Assembly: GCA_038744685.1 (NCBI GenBank)
Contig: JBCDMB010000008.1
Location: forward strand, 62,001 to 126,000
Length of the DNA stretch: 64,000 bases
Reading direction: 5' to 3'
Source: Verrucomicrobiota bacterium
GTDB lineage: Bacteria; Verrucomicrobiota; Verrucomicrobiia; Opitutales; Puniceicoccaceae
The translations under genes and the position numbers were made by a program. The notes beneath the pieces were generated by a model. That model was not told the DNA's origin, did not search any database, and was given only the letters and a program-made list of their open reading frames with translations. This document shows, one piece after another, positions 1 through 9,191 of this stretch. Within the stretch, counting starts at the first letter, position 1. Every line of letters begins with the position of its first letter.

Positions 1-353
1 GAGACAACCACAGCTCAAAAAACGTAGTCATCCCTCTCACTATACCGTGTCGCCTTGAAATTATAAACAGCGGCAAAATCTCTACTACCACCGAAGAGAT
101 CCATCTAAGGATTCTCGCAGAAGATGGCTTTGATCCAACAAAGGACGTTGACCTGCAGAGTCTCCGTTTTGGCGCATCCGAAGAAGTCGACTTCGGGAGA
201 GGAAGTTCGGCTCTGCGAAGCGAGGAATCCGGAGGTGATCTCGTAGTCGTTTTTGGCGGTGCTAGAACCGGTCTTTCCGATGAGAATTTTGCGGCCAAGT
301 TACTTGGCCAAACCTCGGAGGGTGACCTTCTGTTTGGTTACGCCAAGATATAA
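1..353 (+). CDS. C-terminal fragment of a secreted protein (5' end outside window)
   Basis: An open frame enters from the left edge (codons in phase with position 3) and stops at TAA 351-353, giving about 116 residues with no start of its own. The visible segment reads as a beta-rich module: a stretch containing HLRILAEDGFDPTKDV, then LRFGASEEVDFGRG, then LLGQTSEGDLLFGY. This resembles the small repeat module of many bacterial extracellular proteins in which 'I-L-x-x-x-x-F-D-x-x-x-V-D' is followed by 'x-x-F-G' and ends in 'L-x-G-x-T-x-x-G'. The enzyme it belongs to cannot be named because the catalytic part lies outside. The next gene starts 23 bases downstream on the same strand, so both probably share a transcript. 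Confidence 0.6.
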   Translation, partial: DNHSSKNVVIPLTIPCRLEIINSGKISTTTEEIHLRILAEDGFDPTKDVDLQSLRFGASEEVDFGRGSSALRSEESGGDLVVVFGGARTGLSDENFAAKLLGQTSEGDLLFGYAKI

Positions 354-376
354 CCACCACTTCTTTGAAGTCGTAA

Positions 377-3235
377 ATGCAATCAATGATGATTGGGAAA
401 ACTCTTTTACTTCTTCTGAGTTCTGGCATCACGGGCTCACTACTCATGTCCAAAAACCTCGAGGACATGCCTGAGGTTACCTTTCACTGGCCCGGGACTA
501 AAGTCATCGACGAGGATTGGCTCTACCTTGAACGCGATACAGTTGAACTTCCGTTGGACCCAGACTTTTCCTACAAAGAAATCACCCTACCCCACACCTG
601 GAACGCCGAGGATGTTCTCGAGGTCGCCGATTACCGCAGAGGGTCTTCGTGGTATCGCAAGAACCTTTTCATCGGCGAGGGCGATCTCGACGAGCGGATC
701 TACCTTCGCTTCGGAGCGGCCGGGCAAGACGCGAAGGTCTTTCTCAATGGCGTCGAAATCGGCGACCACGTCGGCGGTTACAGTGCCTTTACCTGTGAAC
801 TGACTGATGGGCTTGTGCCCGGTAAAAACCGGATCGATGTATGGGTCTCCAACGCACAAGACCGAACCACCATCCCGAAAAGCGGCGACTTCAATTTCTA
901 TGGCGGCCTTTACCGTTCTGTCCAGCTACTGACCGCACCGGAAGTCTCCATCCGCCGCGACTGGCTCGGCGGTCCCGGCTACCGCGTCTGGAGCGAGAAC
1001 GTCAGCGACACCCTCTCCGACCTCAGGCTGACCGCCCACGTCGACAACGGCTCCGACGCCCGGCGATCCATTCGCCTCGAAGCGACCCTCTCGAATCCGG
1101 AAGACGGTTCGATCGTCTCGACCGGCGAAATCTCGTTGGACCTCGGAACCGGGGAAGCCACCGCAGCCGAAGTTCCAATGTCTGATGTCGCCAGTCCGCG
1201 CCTCTGGAGCCCAGAGGATCCTTTTCTCTATGACGTCTCGCTGAAACTTTTCGTCGACGGAAAATTCGTCGAAGAGTGCGACTTCACCCACGGCTTCCGC
1301 TGGTTCCAGTTCAACCCCGACAAGGGCTTCTTCCTCAACGGAAAGCCCTACCCGCTCAAAGGCGTCAACCGCCACCAGGACTTCGAAGGTATTGGCAGCG
1401 CCCTCTCCCCACGTCAGCACTACGAGGATCTCAAGCTGATTAAGGACGTCGGTGCCAACTGGCTTCGCCTCGCCCACTACCAGCAGGACGACTACGTTCT
1501 CCAACTCTGCGACAGGATGGGTTTGCTCGTCTGGGAGGAAATTCCCTACGTCAACGGCGGCCGTCCCGACCTAATCTGGGAAAACGCTCACTCCATGCTC
1601 CTCGAAATGATTGAACAGCACTTCAACCATCCCTCGGTCATCATCTGGGGATTGAGTAACGAAGTGTGGATCGACGACCGGGGTGACGGTTACGCAAACA
1701 TTTACGACTTGATCGAAAGCCTCCAAGACCTCGTTCATGCCGAAGACACGGTGCGCAAAGCGGGCTTCGTCACCAACAAAGACAAAGCAGCCCGCTACAA
1801 GATCGCCGATCTCATCGATGTTATTGGTTATAACCTCTATTTCGGTTGGTATGGCTCGACCGTCCACGAATCCTTCACCGAGGGCGTCACCCGCTTGCGG
1901 GACATCAGCCCGCAGACCCCCATCATCATTACCGAATACGGCGCGGGATCGGACCTGAGTATTCATACCGAGTCCCCCGGCAAGCAGGACTTCAGCACCC
2001 AATATCAGAACGAGTTCCTCGAGTCCCACCTGAAGCAAATGGCGGAAATCGAGTGGCTCAACGGAGCCAACTGGTGGTCGATGTTCGACTTCGGTTCTGC
2101 GAAGCGGGGCGACTCCATGCCGCATATCAATCAGAAAGGACTCGCCACTTTCACCCGCGACAAGAAGGACTCTTTCTTCCTCATGAAGTCGTATTACAGC
2201 GACGATCCCGTCGTTTACATCGAGTCGCCCTTCTGGACGAATCGTCACGGCGATTCGACCAAAGACTACCGAGTTTTCACGAACATGGACGAAGTCGAGT
2301 TCTTCCACAACGGGGAGTCTCTCGGAACATTGGATGATGCCTTCGTGTGGGAAGTTGATCTGGTGGAGGGCGAGAACACCCTCGAGGCCATCGGTACGAA
2401 CGCGGACCGGCAAACACTCAAACACACCTTTACCGTATCCTACCAAGAGGCCCCGGACAACCGAGGCCCCGAGGGTTACTTCATAGAAGTCACTGGTGCC
2501 GAAGCGGACAATCCTGCTTTCCATCTTGTCGATGACAACCCGTCAACCCGCTGGGCCGCAAAGAATCCCCAGGAGATCGCCATCGACATGAACGAGACCC
2601 GTCTCCTCGACGGCATCGAGATCGCCTTCCACCTCGCCGACAAGCGAACCTACGATTTCAACGTCTTCGGATCCGTCGACGGAACCAAGTGGACCCCGCT
2701 CCTTGTCGACGGCAGGAGCTCTTCCAAGAACGGTATGCAATTCTTCGAGTTCCCTGAGCAAGGGGAAGTCCGCTACCTGCGAATCGACGCGCTCGGCAAC
2801 TCGACAAGCAACTGGAACAGCTATTTAGAAATCCACCCGGTCTTGGCCGATTCGCGTGAATTCACTGTCCAAGCAACGGATGCTGAGGTGGAGAACCCGG
2901 CGAGCCATCTCAGTGACGGTAATCCAGAGACCTACTGGGCAGGCGAGGGCGAACAAACAATCGACCTCGACCTCGGGCGGCCCTTTGAAGTCAACGGGAT
3001 GCGAATGCTCTTCGTCAACGGGGAAAAACGCACCTACGACTTCGAGATCCAGCTCTCCAACACTGGAGCCGAGTGGATCACGGTCTTCGACGGAAGGAGC
3101 GAACGGGACGCGGATTCCCAGGACTTCACCTTCCAAAGCCGCCCCCAGGTCCAATTCATGAGGATTGTCACAAAAGGTAACGACATCGATGACAGGAATG
3201 GCTTCTACGAAATTAAGCCGATTCTCGCCGAATAG
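377..3235 (+). CDS. Secreted GH2 glycosidase with two C-terminal discoidin-like domains
   Basis: 952 residues. A hydrophobic N-terminus (residues 6-24) looks like a Sec signal. The GH2 order is visible: jelly-roll sugar-binding domain (about 40-215), Ig-like domain (215-305), then a TIM barrel (about 310-600). The acid/base is E429 in WGLSNEVW and the nucleophile is E520 in IITEYGAG. Two consecutive F5/8-type (galactose-binding-like) domains follow, about 690-825 and 826-952. Each has the pattern 'NPA-x-H-L-x-D-x-NP-x-x-x-W-A' and ends in a 'YLRI/FMRI' strand, and they are clearly related to each other. Known GH2 activities include beta-galactosidase, beta-glucuronidase and beta-mannosidase, and the sequence does not decide between them. 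ATG 377 was chosen; ATG 386 and 389 are equally possible. Confidence 0.88.
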   Translation: MQSMMIGKTLLLLLSSGITGSLLMSKNLEDMPEVTFHWPGTKVIDEDWLYLERDTVELPLDPDFSYKEITLPHTWNAEDVLEVADYRRGSSWYRKNLFIGEGDLDERIYLRFGAAGQDAKVFLNGVEIGDHVGGYSAFTCELTDGLVPGKNRIDVWVSNAQDRTTIPKSGDFNFYGGLYRSVQLLTAPEVSIRRDWLGGPGYRVWSENVSDTLSDLRLTAHVDNGSDARRSIRLEATLSNPEDGSIVSTGEISLDLGTGEATAAEVPMSDVASPRLWSPEDPFLYDVSLKLFVDGKFVEECDFTHGFRWFQFNPDKGFFLNGKPYPLKGVNRHQDFEGIGSALSPRQHYEDLKLIKDVGANWLRLAHYQQDDYVLQLCDRMGLLVWEEIPYVNGGRPDLIWENAHSMLLEMIEQHFNHPSVIIWGLSNEVWIDDRGDGYANIYDLIESLQDLVHAEDTVRKAGFVTNKDKAARYKIADLIDVIGYNLYFGWYGSTVHESFTEGVTRLRDISPQTPIIITEYGAGSDLSIHTESPGKQDFSTQYQNEFLESHLKQMAEIEWLNGANWWSMFDFGSAKRGDSMPHINQKGLATFTRDKKDSFFLMKSYYSDDPVVYIESPFWTNRHGDSTKDYRVFTNMDEVEFFHNGESLGTLDDAFVWEVDLVEGENTLEAIGTNADRQTLKHTFTVSYQEAPDNRGPEGYFIEVTGAEADNPAFHLVDDNPSTRWAAKNPQEIAIDMNETRLLDGIEIAFHLADKRTYDFNVFGSVDGTKWTPLLVDGRSSSKNGMQFFEFPEQGEVRYLRIDALGNSTSNWNSYLEIHPVLADSREFTVQATDAEVENPASHLSDGNPETYWAGEGEQTIDLDLGRPFEVNGMRMLFVNGEKRTYDFEIQLSNTGAEWITVFDGRSERDADSQDFTFQSRPQVQFMRIVTKGNDIDDRNGFYEIKPILAE

Positions 3236-3562
3236 ACTTTTCAAGACGAATTCTTCCCTACCTCAAAAGCGAACCTCAAATACGTGACCGGACACCCGAA
3301 ATTCTCTTTTCCCCAGCTGCTCTCAACTACGGGAACCTTGTCTCCGATTACACACCATGAGGTCACCTATGAAACAGCAGACACCCTGAAGGCGGTGCCG
3401 CCATTAATCTAAATCACACAGTTGAGATCCAATGGGATAGGTAACGAGTTGCGACAATCTAGACTGGTTCAACTACGGTTCTCGGGTTAGAGACCTCCGA
3501 TAATCGGAGTCAAAGGCCGTCTTTCTGTTTGCTAGAATTTAACCAACATAAACGTAAAAATT
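3236..3562. other. Intergenic region, 327 bases
   Basis: No supported gene. It separates the GH2 gene from the small secreted protein. It contains a degenerate copy of the recurrent palindrome (3424-3441), listed separately. No hairpin with a T-run was seen. Confidence 0.6.
3424..3441. promoter_or_regulatory. Weak copy of the recurrent 18-bp operator-like palindrome
   Basis: Reads GAGATCCA-AT-GGGATAGG. The right half matches the half-site of the stronger copies; the left half is degenerate. The bases just after it share a 13-base stretch, ATAGGTAACGAGT (3437-3449), with the copy upstream of the PL8 gene (33590-33602). It lies about 120 bases upstream of the small secreted gene at 3563. Confidence 0.25.
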
Positions 3563-3973
3563 ATGAGCAAAAAAAACTACAAGGAATATCGAGCTATCGC
3601 CGCGTTGCTTTTCGTCGGCCTGTTAACAGGTTCCAACCATGGCTCCGCGGGCAGTACTAACACCGGCATTTCAAACAGCACTGGCGCGATTGAAATGTTC
3701 TCTTACAAGCCGCTGGATGGCATCGATATCGAGAATTTGCTAGCGACGGACGCTCGTGTGAAAGAAGAATTTGTAGCCAAACAGCCTGGCTACATCAATC
3801 GGTACACAACGGTAAGCAAAGATGGAACTGTGTTCGTCTTCGTTCACTGGGATTCAATGAAAAGCGTAAGAGCTTCCCAAGCCAAAGCAATGGAAGATCC
3901 CCTCATGGGTGAATACATGGGTATGATGAACCAAGACACTTTGGTCTTCCATAATCTAACAGTTAAGCAGTAG
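3563..3973 (+). CDS. Small secreted protein, ABM-like ferredoxin fold
   Basis: 136 residues with a signal peptide (hydrophobic residues 11-22, small residues to about 30). The mature part, 'P-G-Y-I-N-R-Y-T-T-V-S-K-D-G-T-V-F-V-F-V-H-W' followed by an alpha-helical 'S-M-K-S-V-R-A-S-Q-A-K-A-M' segment and a final beta strand, has the beta-alpha-beta pattern of dimeric alpha+beta barrel proteins (the antibiotic biosynthesis monooxygenase fold). That fold binds many ligands and often has no enzymatic role, so no function is claimed. It stands alone on the plus strand, facing the AraC gene. Confidence 0.6.
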   Translation: MSKKNYKEYRAIAALLFVGLLTGSNHGSAGSTNTGISNSTGAIEMFSYKPLDGIDIENLLATDARVKEEFVAKQPGYINRYTTVSKDGTVFVFVHWDSMKSVRASQAKAMEDPLMGEYMGMMNQDTLVFHNLTVKQ

Positions 3974-3995
3974 CGAAGACCTCTTTCGTAAGTCC

Positions 3996-4883
3996 TTACA
4001 AACTCAAATTCTCCCGGTATTTTACCGGCGAAACTCCTTGGATCTTCTTGAACTGGCGACTGAAGTAAAACGGATCTTCAATGCCCAGCCGGTTCGCCAC
4101 GTGTTGAACGGGTTCGTCGGTCCCTTGCAGCAGTTCGCACGCTTTTCTCATCTTGAGTTGAGCGAAGTAAGCCATTGGGGATTTCTCCGTCCGTTCTCTG
4201 AAGAGTTTGCTATAGTGGGGAACCGAGAGGCCGGCCATCGAGGCCAGACCTTCCAGCGTAAGCCGCAGATCGGTATGTCGTTCCATGAACTCGACGGTCT
4301 TCAGGATACGGCTTTCTACCCGTTGTTTCTCGGCCTCCGACGCGCTGTTGTGCAAACGGATCTTACCGATCATCCGCATGAATTCGGTCGCCATCGCAAA
4401 CAGCCCTGCATCGGAGTAGTTGTAATTCAAACACGCATAGACTTCTTCGAAAGCGTCTCGGACTATCGAGGTGTCGGGAACGAAAAGCAAAGGTTTCCCC
4501 ATTCCGACCCCCAGATTTCGCAAAACCGCGTTTTTCTGTGTGCCATCGAAATGAATCCAGCAAATCGACCACGGATCCTTGCGGGAACTACGATAGATAT
4601 GAGGAGTCCCAGACGGAACAAAGCCGACATTTCCTTTTTTGATTTTAAAGATACGATCATCCATTTCAAGAGAACCACGCCCTTTCAGGCAGCAGATCAT
4701 GATGACCTGCTCGACCCCTACCCGCTTGACATAGTGGCGCGGAGCCGAGGGATAAGAACCCAAGTGCGTTGGATAAAGCTGATCCACGACCGGAATCTCC
4801 TGGCAACGGACCAGTGCTTCCGTCGGTAGAAGGACCAATCTTTGGTGCGGAAACCCCTCGGCCAATCCCCTTTCTTCACCCAT
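3996..4883 (-). CDS. AraC-family transcriptional regulator
   Basis: 295 residues. The N-terminal half is an AraC-type cupin sensor: KGRGSLEMDDRIFKIKKGNV followed by FVPSGTPHIY, about residues 65-95. The C-terminal ~100 residues are a double helix-turn-helix DNA-binding domain, with LTLEGLASMAGLSVPHYSKL and the signature FYFSRQFKKIQGVSPVKYR near the end. It is transcribed divergently from the sugar-transporter/GH105/sulfatase/GH2 operon, the usual place for a local activator, and probably responds to a sugar from that pathway. The inducer cannot be read from the sequence. Confidence 0.9.
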   Translation of the reverse strand: MGEERGLAEGFPHQRLVLLPTEALVRCQEIPVVDQLYPTHLGSYPSAPRHYVKRVGVEQVIMICCLKGRGSLEMDDRIFKIKKGNVGFVPSGTPHIYRSSRKDPWSICWIHFDGTQKNAVLRNLGVGMGKPLLFVPDTSIVRDAFEEVYACLNYNYSDAGLFAMATEFMRMIGKIRLHNSASEAEKQRVESRILKTVEFMERHTDLRLTLEGLASMAGLSVPHYSKLFRERTEKSPMAYFAQLKMRKACELLQGTDEPVQHVANRLGIEDPFYFSRQFKKIQGVSPVKYRENLSL

Positions 4884-5022
4884 TTAAAAAACCTCTTAAA
4901 TACAATAGAATTGTCCATGCGCTATCATTGGATCGCCCATGTTCAATGCAAGGCCAATGTGCTACGGTTTCCCGCAGACTAGGACCCCATCCCATCTTCG
5001 GCTTTCCCAACCCCATTGCCCG

Positions 5023-6429
5023 ATGCAAACTCGTTATAATCTAAAATTCATTTGGATGATCAGCATGGTCGCCGCGATGGGTGGTCTGCTTTTCGGCTAT
5101 GACTGGGTGGTCATCGGGGGAGCCAAACCTTTCTACGAAGCCTACTTCAACCTGACGGGCGATGATCAGGTGTGGCGCGCTGGATGGGCGATTAGCTCGG
5201 CCTTGGCTGGTTGTCTAGCGGGCGCCCTCCTCTCAGGTTTTATCACCGACCGGATCGGAAGGAAAAAGGTCCTCGTACTTGCCGCGGCCCTTTTCACGGC
5301 TTCGGCCATCTGGACCGCCCTCTCCACCTCTTACAACACGTTTATCGCCGCGCGTATCGTGGGTGGTATCGGTATCGGTTTGGCCTCGAACGTTTCCCCA
5401 ATGTACATCGCCGAGGTAGCCCCTTCCCGCATGCGAGGCAAGTTCGTTTCGATTAACCAACTGACGATCGTCATCGGCGTCCTTGCGGCCCAGATCGTCA
5501 ACTTACTGATCTACAATCACCATCCGGTCGCCGATGACGCAACCACGGAGGTCATATTGAATTCCTGGAACGGGCAAACGGGCTGGCGTTGGATGTTCGC
5601 GGCGGAGACCGTTCCGGCCGGACTGTTTTTTCTCCTAGCACTTTTGGTTCCGGAATCGCCCCGTTGGTTGGTCAAGAAAGGACGGACGGAACGGGCTCGG
5701 TCGATTCTCGCGAAGATCGGCAGGGAGTCCTACGCGGACGCCGAGATCGCCGAAATCCGCTCGACCCTCAACGACGCCTCCGCAGGCGTAAACTACGGAC
5801 AGCTTTTCAGCCCGAAGCTGTTGAAGATCCTCGGCCTCGGTATCTTCATCGCGGTCTTCCAGCAATGGTGCGGGATCAACGTGATCTTCAACTACGCGCA
5901 GGAAATCTTCGAGGCCGCAGGCTACGATGTCAGCGGAATGATGTTCAATATCGTGATCACGGGAATCGTGAATCTCGTCTTCACTTTCGTCGCCATCAAG
6001 ACCGTCGATAGAATCGGACGGCGGCCGTTGATGCTCATCGGTTCCGGCGGACTAATGATAACTTACGCAATCCTCGGAGCCTGCTATTACTTCCAGGTCA
6101 AAGGCTTTGCCGTCCTCATCGTCGTGCTAACCGCCATCGCCTGCTATGCGATGACCCTCGCACCGATTACCTGGGTGCTACTTTCCGAGCTCTTCCCTAA
6201 CCGAATTCGGGGAGCTGCGATGAGCGTGTGCGTATCCGCCCTCTGGATCGCCTGTTTTGCCCTTACCGTAACGTTCAAGCCGATCAACGCAGCGATGGGT
6301 GCGGCCGGCACCTTTTGGCTCTACGGAGCCATCTGCCTAGTAGGGTTTCTATTCCTCAAACGGTTTGTTCCCGAAACGAAAGGAAAGTCGCTGGAAGAAA
6401 TCGAAAAAGAACTCAGCAACGAGAAATAA
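5023..6429 (+). CDS. MFS sugar:proton symporter, sugar-porter (SP) family
   Basis: About 468 residues and 12 predicted membrane helices. SP-family signatures are visible: MGGLLFGYDWVVIGGA in helix 1, DRIGRKKV after helix 2, PESPRWLV before the central loop, DRIGRRPL after helix 8 and PETKGKSLEEIE at the C-terminus. The start is placed at ATG 5023 because family members begin a few residues before the 'R-Y-N-L-K-F-I-W' segment; an ATG at 4939 would add 28 atypical residues. It is the first gene of an operon, stops two bases before the GH105 start, and likely imports the monosaccharide or disaccharide released by the downstream enzymes. Similar proteins carry xylose, arabinose, galactose or glucose. 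Confidence 0.88.
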   Translation: MQTRYNLKFIWMISMVAAMGGLLFGYDWVVIGGAKPFYEAYFNLTGDDQVWRAGWAISSALAGCLAGALLSGFITDRIGRKKVLVLAAALFTASAIWTALSTSYNTFIAARIVGGIGIGLASNVSPMYIAEVAPSRMRGKFVSINQLTIVIGVLAAQIVNLLIYNHHPVADDATTEVILNSWNGQTGWRWMFAAETVPAGLFFLLALLVPESPRWLVKKGRTERARSILAKIGRESYADAEIAEIRSTLNDASAGVNYGQLFSPKLLKILGLGIFIAVFQQWCGINVIFNYAQEIFEAAGYDVSGMMFNIVITGIVNLVFTFVAIKTVDRIGRRPLMLIGSGGLMITYAILGACYYFQVKGFAVLIVVLTAIACYAMTLAPITWVLLSELFPNRIRGAAMSVCVSALWIACFALTVTFKPINAAMGAAGTFWLYGAICLVGFLFLKRFVPETKGKSLEEIEKELSNEK

Positions 6430-6431
6430 GA

Positions 6432-7598
6432 ATGATGCGAATCCTATTTCAAAAATCCATTCTTGCTTTCGCCGTTACCGCCTTGGTCGGCATGGCTGCG
6501 GCACATGGGCAAGGGCCGGAGAAACCGTACCCGTCCGAGGTCGAAGCGGTCACGCGCAAGGTAGCTGATTGGCAAATCGAAACTTATATCGACATGGCCA
6601 GATACCGAGCCCTTCCCCTCGGTCTCGAACACCAGAAGTGGCGGCGCACCAAGAAATACGACGACAACGATTGGACCTCCGCGACCTTCCACTTGGGACT
6701 CTTCCATTTCGCCGAAACCATCGACGAACCGGGCTATATGGAGTGGCTCAAAGCCCTGAGTGAAGGAGTCGATTGGAAACTCCGCTGGAATCCCAAGGGA
6801 ATTGAGCACGCCGACGACCACGCCATGGGGCAGCTTTACCTCGACTTATACGAGGAATACGGCGATCCGGTTATGATCGCCGACTTGCAATCACGTTTCG
6901 ATGCCATCCTCGAAGACCCCGAGGAAAGCCAAAAGCGGGCGTGGTTCTGGTGCGACGCCTTGTTCATGGGACCGGCCACTTGGGCACGGTTGGCGCGCGT
7001 CACGGAAGAAGAGAAGTACCTTTACTACATGGATCGTCAATACCACCTCTCCCACTCCCGGCTTTACAACCCAGAGGAAGGGCTTTTTTACCGGGGCGGG
7101 AAGTTCATGAAGAACCGTGAAAAGAACGGTGCCCAAGAGTTCTGGGCTCGCGGCAACGGCTGGGTTTACGGAGGACTGGTGTTCCTAATCCCCGACCTGC
7201 CGCCGGACTGGGAGGGTCGCCAGTTTTACATCGACTTGTTCCAGGAGATGTCGCTCGCGCTGAAACGGACCCAGCGAAGCGATGGCACCTGGTCGATGGG
7301 GATGCTCGGAAACGAGGCCGACTATCCGATCAAGGAAATCAGTGGCACGGCCTTCTTCGTCTTCGGCTTGGCTTGGGGAGTCAACGAGGGGCTCCTCGAC
7401 CACGAGACTTACGAGCCCGTCATCCTCGACGGGTGGAAGGCTATGGTCGACTGCGTGAACGAGGAAGGCATGCCCGGCTACGTGCAGGGCGTAGGAGCGG
7501 CCCCCGGCGCAAGCGACCCCGGTCACACCGAAATCTATGCGACCGGTGCTTTCGTCGCCGCGGGAGCGGAAGTCTACTGCATGATCCAATCCGAATAA
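6432..7598 (+). CDS. GH105-like unsaturated uronyl hydrolase, secreted
   Basis: 388 residues. The start at 6432 (or 6435) sits two bases after the MFS stop, implying translational coupling. A signal peptide ends near AAAHGQ (residue ~26). The rest matches the (alpha/alpha)6 barrel of the YteR/GH88-GH105 group, with 'H-A-D-D-H-A-M-G-Q' (D128/D129), 'W-F-W-C-D-A-L-F-M' (D175) and EFWARGNGWVYGGL. These enzymes hydrate and remove delta-4,5-unsaturated uronic acids left by polysaccharide lyases. Its presence implies that a lyase product reaches this operon; the only lyase seen in the window is the PL8-like enzyme at 33.7 kb. The exact uronide is unknown. Confidence 0.85.
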   Translation: MMRILFQKSILAFAVTALVGMAAAHGQGPEKPYPSEVEAVTRKVADWQIETYIDMARYRALPLGLEHQKWRRTKKYDDNDWTSATFHLGLFHFAETIDEPGYMEWLKALSEGVDWKLRWNPKGIEHADDHAMGQLYLDLYEEYGDPVMIADLQSRFDAILEDPEESQKRAWFWCDALFMGPATWARLARVTEEEKYLYYMDRQYHLSHSRLYNPEEGLFYRGGKFMKNREKNGAQEFWARGNGWVYGGLVFLIPDLPPDWEGRQFYIDLFQEMSLALKRTQRSDGTWSMGMLGNEADYPIKEISGTAFFVFGLAWGVNEGLLDHETYEPVILDGWKAMVDCVNEEGMPGYVQGVGAAPGASDPGHTEIYATGAFVAAGAEVYCMIQSE

Positions 7599-7619
7599 AA
7601 CTTGAAACCACAACCATCC

Positions 7620-9191
7620 ATGAGTGCCTTCGCATCGTCTAAAATCACCTCCATCCTTCTCGCCACTGTCGCGGTCTTCACCACGGCCTTTGCCGATCCG
7701 AAACCGAATGCCATCATCATCATAGTCGATGATCTCGGCTACGCGGACATGGCCTTCTTACCGGACGCTCCCGAAGACGTGAAAAGCTTTGGCACCCCCG
7801 GCTTTGACGAGCTGGCGGCAACCGGAACCTATTTTCAAAACGCTTACGGCACTTCACCCATTTGCAGTCCTTCCAGGGCCGGACTGATCACTGGCCGTTA
7901 CCAGCAGCGCTGGGGGAATTACTGGTACGGCGAGGGTGGACTCCCCAGCGGAGAAAGAACCCTCCCTGAAGAACTGCACGACAACGGCTACCTGACGGTA
8001 AAGCTCGGAAAGACCCATCTCAACGGCGGAGCAAAGGAGTTTCCCACCGAGCACGGCTTTGACCGTTTTCTCGGGTTCATGCACCACACCTGGGACTACA
8101 TCCGGTTAAGCCAGAAAGATGTGGATGCCTATAAATCTCGCGAGGAATTTGCGGGATTCGGCGCCCAGATACTCGGCCCTTTGGTGAAGGCCGATACCAG
8201 GGGGACCAAGAGGGAGGACGCAGAAAGAGTTTCCTACGAGAATTCGTTTACAACCAAAATCTTTACTGACGAAGCGGTGGATTTCATTCACGAGAACAAA
8301 GACGGAAAACCTTTTTATCTCCACATCGCCTACAATGCTGTTCACCAACCGACTTACGTGGTGGAAGAATCCTGGGCGGAGAAAACCGGTGCCCGCTATG
8401 TGCCTTGGGATCGTGATGCACCCCAATGGGGTTATCCGTACTGGGAACCGTCCACGGAAACGAATGAAGTGTTTCACAGACGGTGGGGTCACATGGGAGA
8501 GGTCGACGTAGAAGGCCGTCGCTGTTACCTCGCCAACCTGCTCGCTCTCGACCATAGCATCACACGAATTCTCGAAGCCTTGGATGAAACCGGACAAAGG
8601 GAAAACACGGTAATCTTCTTCGTCTCGGACAACGGAGGGACGATCAATACCTACGCAAACAATTCTCCCCTGCGCGGCTACAAATTCATGTTTGGCGAGG
8701 GCGGTATTCGGGTTCCCATGATCGTCAGCATGCCCGGAACCCTCCCCGAAGGATACGTAAACGGGCAAGCCATTGTTTCCACCATGGATATCTTCCCCAC
8801 CGTGCTTGCACTCGCCGACCTTCCCGTTCCCGCCAACCTCGACGGAAAAACCCTCCTCCCGGTTCTCGCGGGCGAAACTGACCAGCAGCACGAATGGCTC
8901 GCGTGGGCGAAAAACCGCGACTCTTGGGTTCTCCGCAAAGGAGATTGGAAACTGGCGAACGACGTAGGCTGGCAGCGCGGCGGATTCAAGCAACTTCCCA
9001 ATGGAGATGTCGTGCGGGGAGAACCCGTCCAGTATCCAAGTGGCCTTCTTCTCTACAATTTGAAGAACGACATCGGCGAAACCACCAACCTCGCCGAAGA
9101 GTATCCCGACGTCACGAAAGAATTACTACAATTACAAGCCACCTGGGCTGGCGAAATGGCCGACCCCATAAACTCCAAGAACGTAAAATGA
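7620..9191 (+). CDS. Secreted S1-family sulfatase
   Basis: 523 residues from ATG 7620 (an in-frame TTG lies 18 bases upstream). A signal peptide ends near TAFA (residue ~25). The sulfatase core is clear: IIIVDDLGYADM gives the metal-binding aspartates, and 'I-C-S-P-S-R-A-G' places the formylglycine precursor at C82. 'L-G-K-T-H-L' and VIFFVSDNGGTI supply further metal and substrate ligands. It probably removes ester sulfate from oligosaccharides made by the operon's GH2 and GH105 enzymes. The stop overlaps the next start as ATGA. The subfamily was not determined. Confidence 0.92.
   Translation: MSAFASSKITSILLATVAVFTTAFADPKPNAIIIIVDDLGYADMAFLPDAPEDVKSFGTPGFDELAATGTYFQNAYGTSPICSPSRAGLITGRYQQRWGNYWYGEGGLPSGERTLPEELHDNGYLTVKLGKTHLNGGAKEFPTEHGFDRFLGFMHHTWDYIRLSQKDVDAYKSREEFAGFGAQILGPLVKADTRGTKREDAERVSYENSFTTKIFTDEAVDFIHENKDGKPFYLHIAYNAVHQPTYVVEESWAEKTGARYVPWDRDAPQWGYPYWEPSTETNEVFHRRWGHMGEVDVEGRRCYLANLLALDHSITRILEALDETGQRENTVIFFVSDNGGTINTYANNSPLRGYKFMFGEGGIRVPMIVSMPGTLPEGYVNGQAIVSTMDIFPTVLALADLPVPANLDGKTLLPVLAGETDQQHEWLAWAKNRDSWVLRKGDWKLANDVGWQRGGFKQLPNGDVVRGEPVQYPSGLLLYNLKNDIGETTNLAEEYPDVTKELLQLQATWAGEMADPINSKNVK

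Noticed and set aside
1571-2524. Minus-strand frame of 317 codons opposite the first GH2 gene
   Set aside because: Antisense shadow; the GH2 frame on the plus strand is complete with both catalytic glutamates.
4893-4910. CCTCTTAA-AT-ACAATAGA near the AraC/MFS divergent promoters as a further operator copy
   Set aside because: Too many mismatches in both half-sites compared with the five good copies.
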